From: Patescibacteria group bacterium
Lineage (GTDB): Bacteria; Patescibacteriota; Minisyncoccia; Phycocordibacterales; Phycocordibacteraceae
Length of the DNA: 6,856 nt
Direction: 5' to 3'
Assembly (NCBI GenBank): GCA_019246385.1
Contig: JAFAQP010000101.1
Location: 1-6,856, forward strand
Shown in pieces: positions 6,211 to 6,856 of this stretch. The translations under genes and the position numbers were made by a program. The notes under the pieces are model-generated. The model worked only from the letters and a program-made list of their open reading frames with translations, was not told where the DNA came from and ran no database searches. Within the stretch, counting starts at the first letter, position 1. Every line of letters begins with the position of its first letter.

Positions 6211-6216
6211 ATTTTA
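6211..6216 (-). promoter_or_regulatory. -10-like TAAAAT before the coiled-coil gene
   Basis: On the minus strand TAAAAT (within GTATAAAATAAAAAC) is followed by 6 nt and the ATG at 6204. It matches the TANNNT pattern and spacing seen at prgI and the TraC-like gene. The 18-bp gap is AT-rich, so a chance match is more likely here than at the other sites. Confidence 0.4.
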
Positions 6217-6222
6217 TACCTG

Positions 6223-6534
6223 CTATTCATCCTCGTCTTCGCTCCCGCCGGGCCTTCTTTCGAACTGCTCTGGCAGCGCCTTGCGTCCATACATCTCGCG
6301 TATGCGGTTTATTTCGCGCATCCGTTTTGGCGAAGGATATTTGAAGAGCGCCCTCAAGCTCGGGTTCGTGAAGTAGTTGTTTATCTGCGACTGTTCGCCG
6401 CGCATAAGGAGATTCTCAAAAAAACCGTTCCGCTCCGCGAGATCGACATGCTGCAAGGCATAGAGCTGCTGCGAGTCGATGCCGTACGCGGCCGCCGTCG
6501 AGTGCCACGCCTTTTTATTGAAGATATCGCGCAC
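6223..6534 (-). CDS. C-terminal part of an interrupted hypothetical gene
   Basis: This is a 103-residue frame using a GTG at 6534 and ending in TAG. It opens with RDIFNKKAWHSTAAAYGIDS. The middle is helical (QLYALQHVDLAERNGFFENLL), followed by a basic segment (KYPSPKRMREINRIREMYGR) and an acidic tail (GGSEDEDE). There is no signal peptide, membrane segment or known motif. The same frame is open upstream through eight more codons (YAHKSDEE, 6558-6535) to the TGA at 6561-6559, beyond which lies another coding-like frame. The GTG has no -10-like element or usable Shine-Dalgarno site. I therefore think this is the distal part of one gene interrupted by a stop, although it could be re-initiated as a separate protein. 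It is followed after 18 bp by the coiled-coil gene on the same strand. Confidence 0.6.
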   Translation of the reverse strand: MRDIFNKKAWHSTAAAYGIDSQQLYALQHVDLAERNGFFENLLMRGEQSQINNYFTNPSLRALFKYPSPKRMREINRIREMYGRKALPEQFERRPGGSEDEDE

Positions 6535-6558
6535 CTCTTCGTCTGATTTATGCGCATA

Positions 6559-6561
6559 TCA
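6559..6561 (-). other. In-frame TGA separating two parts of one reading frame
   Basis: On the minus strand the codons run CGA GAA TGA TAT GCG. The frame is open and coding-like on both sides: a charged helical stretch ending ESDARE before it, and YAHKSDEE then RDIFNKK after it. A single substitution from CGA, GGA or TGG would explain it. It could be a true nonsense mutation, a sequencing or strain variant, or a recoded stop. Confidence 0.6.
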
Positions 6562-6856
6562 TTCTCGCGCATCGCTTTCTGTTTTTTCCCACTCATGCGC
6601 GAGGAGCATTTCGTCGTTCCCGATAATCTCAGTGAGCATTCTATCCCTGCGCACATTTTCGTCTTCCACAGCTTGTATCTCGGCCATGGTCGCATCGTAT
6701 TCTTTGCGAATTTCGCGCATGACCTGTCCTTGTATTTCATAGCGCGCTGCCCGTTCGGCTTCCGCGCGGCTCTGGCCCGCCGCTCTATATTCTTCCACAG
6801 GGCGTTCATACTCTTCGTGTTGGGCATCAATTCGTGCTTGAAAAACGCTTCTGCCA
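6559..6856 (-). CDS. N-terminal-side part of a charged helical protein, 5' end cut by window edge
   Basis: The frame is open from the right edge (first complete codon at 6855) to the TGA at 6561-6559, giving 98 residues with the true start outside the window. An internal GTG at 6798 is possible, but the frame stays open and similar in composition upstream (SVFQARIDAQHEEYERP), so it is probably not the start. The sequence is highly charged and helical (SRAEAERAARYEIQGQVMRE, EYDATMAEIQAVEDENVRRD), as in a coiled coil, with no signal peptide or membrane segment visible. It continues in the same frame after the stop into the 6534-6223 segment, so the two are probably halves of one gene. No family was recognised. 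Confidence 0.65.
   Translation of the reverse strand, partial: GRSVFQARIDAQHEEYERPVEEYRAAGQSRAEAERAARYEIQGQVMREIRKEYDATMAEIQAVEDENVRRDRMLTEIIGNDEMLLAHEWEKTESDARE

Noticed and set aside
5977..6546. 189-residue plus-strand open frame
   Set aside because: It is antisense to two minus-strand coding frames, and its hydrophobic Phe/Leu/Val/Arg-rich content mirrors their Glu/Lys/Ala codons. It has no start signal or recognisable motif.
6559..6561. Alternative genetic code with UGA read as glycine
   Set aside because: The 603-codon virB4 and the other clear genes have no internal TGA, and TGA is the natural stop of both the Ig/PKD-like and pilin-like genes, where it is followed or overlapped by the next ATG. 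Lineages using that code are also usually AT-rich, unlike this window.
6381..6830. 149-residue minus-strand open frame at the right edge
   Set aside because: Its composition is dominated by Arg, Lys, Ser, Met and Cys, typical of an out-of-frame reading. The adjacent frame gives a coherent charged helical protein, even allowing for the TGA.
1..6856. Integrative conjugative element or plasmid
   Set aside because: No relaxase, coupling protein, integrase, attachment-site repeats or origin is visible. The T4SS-like genes alone fit the resident pilus/secretion locus of CPR chromosomes, although elements beyond the window cannot be excluded.

Overview
The window looks like chromosomal DNA from a Candidate Phyla Radiation (Patescibacteria) bacterium, most probably of the Parcubacteria group. 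This is inferred from gene content, not from a marker gene. A PrgI-family membrane protein, a small TraC-like (VirB4 N-domain) protein, a compact 603-residue VirB4 ATPase, a secreted Ig/PKD-like protein and a two-helix pilin-like protein together form the minimal type IV secretion/conjugal-pilus-like locus familiar from those genomes. Base composition is roughly balanced, and the standard stop codons TAA, TAG and TGA are all in use. No relaxase, coupling protein (VirD4), transposase, integrase, tRNA, rRNA or CRISPR array is visible.

Layout. Left block, minus strand, read right to left from 4287: virB4 (4287-2476), a 42-bp gap with a hairpin and a -10-like element, an exported protein with three Ig/PKD-like repeats (2433-1480), a pilin-like protein with a Cys-rich tail (1475-432), and a membrane-anchored protein cut by the left edge (435-1). 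The last three genes are 4 bp apart or overlap, so they are likely co-transcribed. Middle block, plus strand: prgI (4318-4770) and the TraC-like gene (4791-5447), transcribed divergently from virB4 out of a 30-bp intergenic region. Right block, minus strand, converging on the TraC-like gene with a 4-bp gap: a coiled-coil protein (6204-5452), preceded by one reading frame interrupted by a single in-frame TGA (6856-6559, then 6534-6223). Coding density is very high and no gene-free stretch exceeds 42 bp.

How the genes may work together (inference). VirB4 is the cytoplasmic ATPase motor. PrgI and the TraC-like protein are its likely membrane and N-domain partners. The pilin-like protein would form or line a pilus or channel. 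The Ig/PKD-like protein and the left-edge protein would be surface or envelope components. The right-hand coiled-coil proteins have no assigned role.

The most unusual observations are: (i) -10-like hexamers exactly 6 nt before the start codon at four genes and 9 nt before it at virB4, without clear Shine-Dalgarno sites, which suggests leaderless transcripts; (ii) back-to-back -10 elements forming a near-palindrome between virB4 and prgI; (iii) three tandem four-cysteine repeats appended to the pilin-like protein; (iv) a lone in-frame TGA splitting the right-edge gene; (v) a perfect 8-bp stem directly on the virB4 stop codon.
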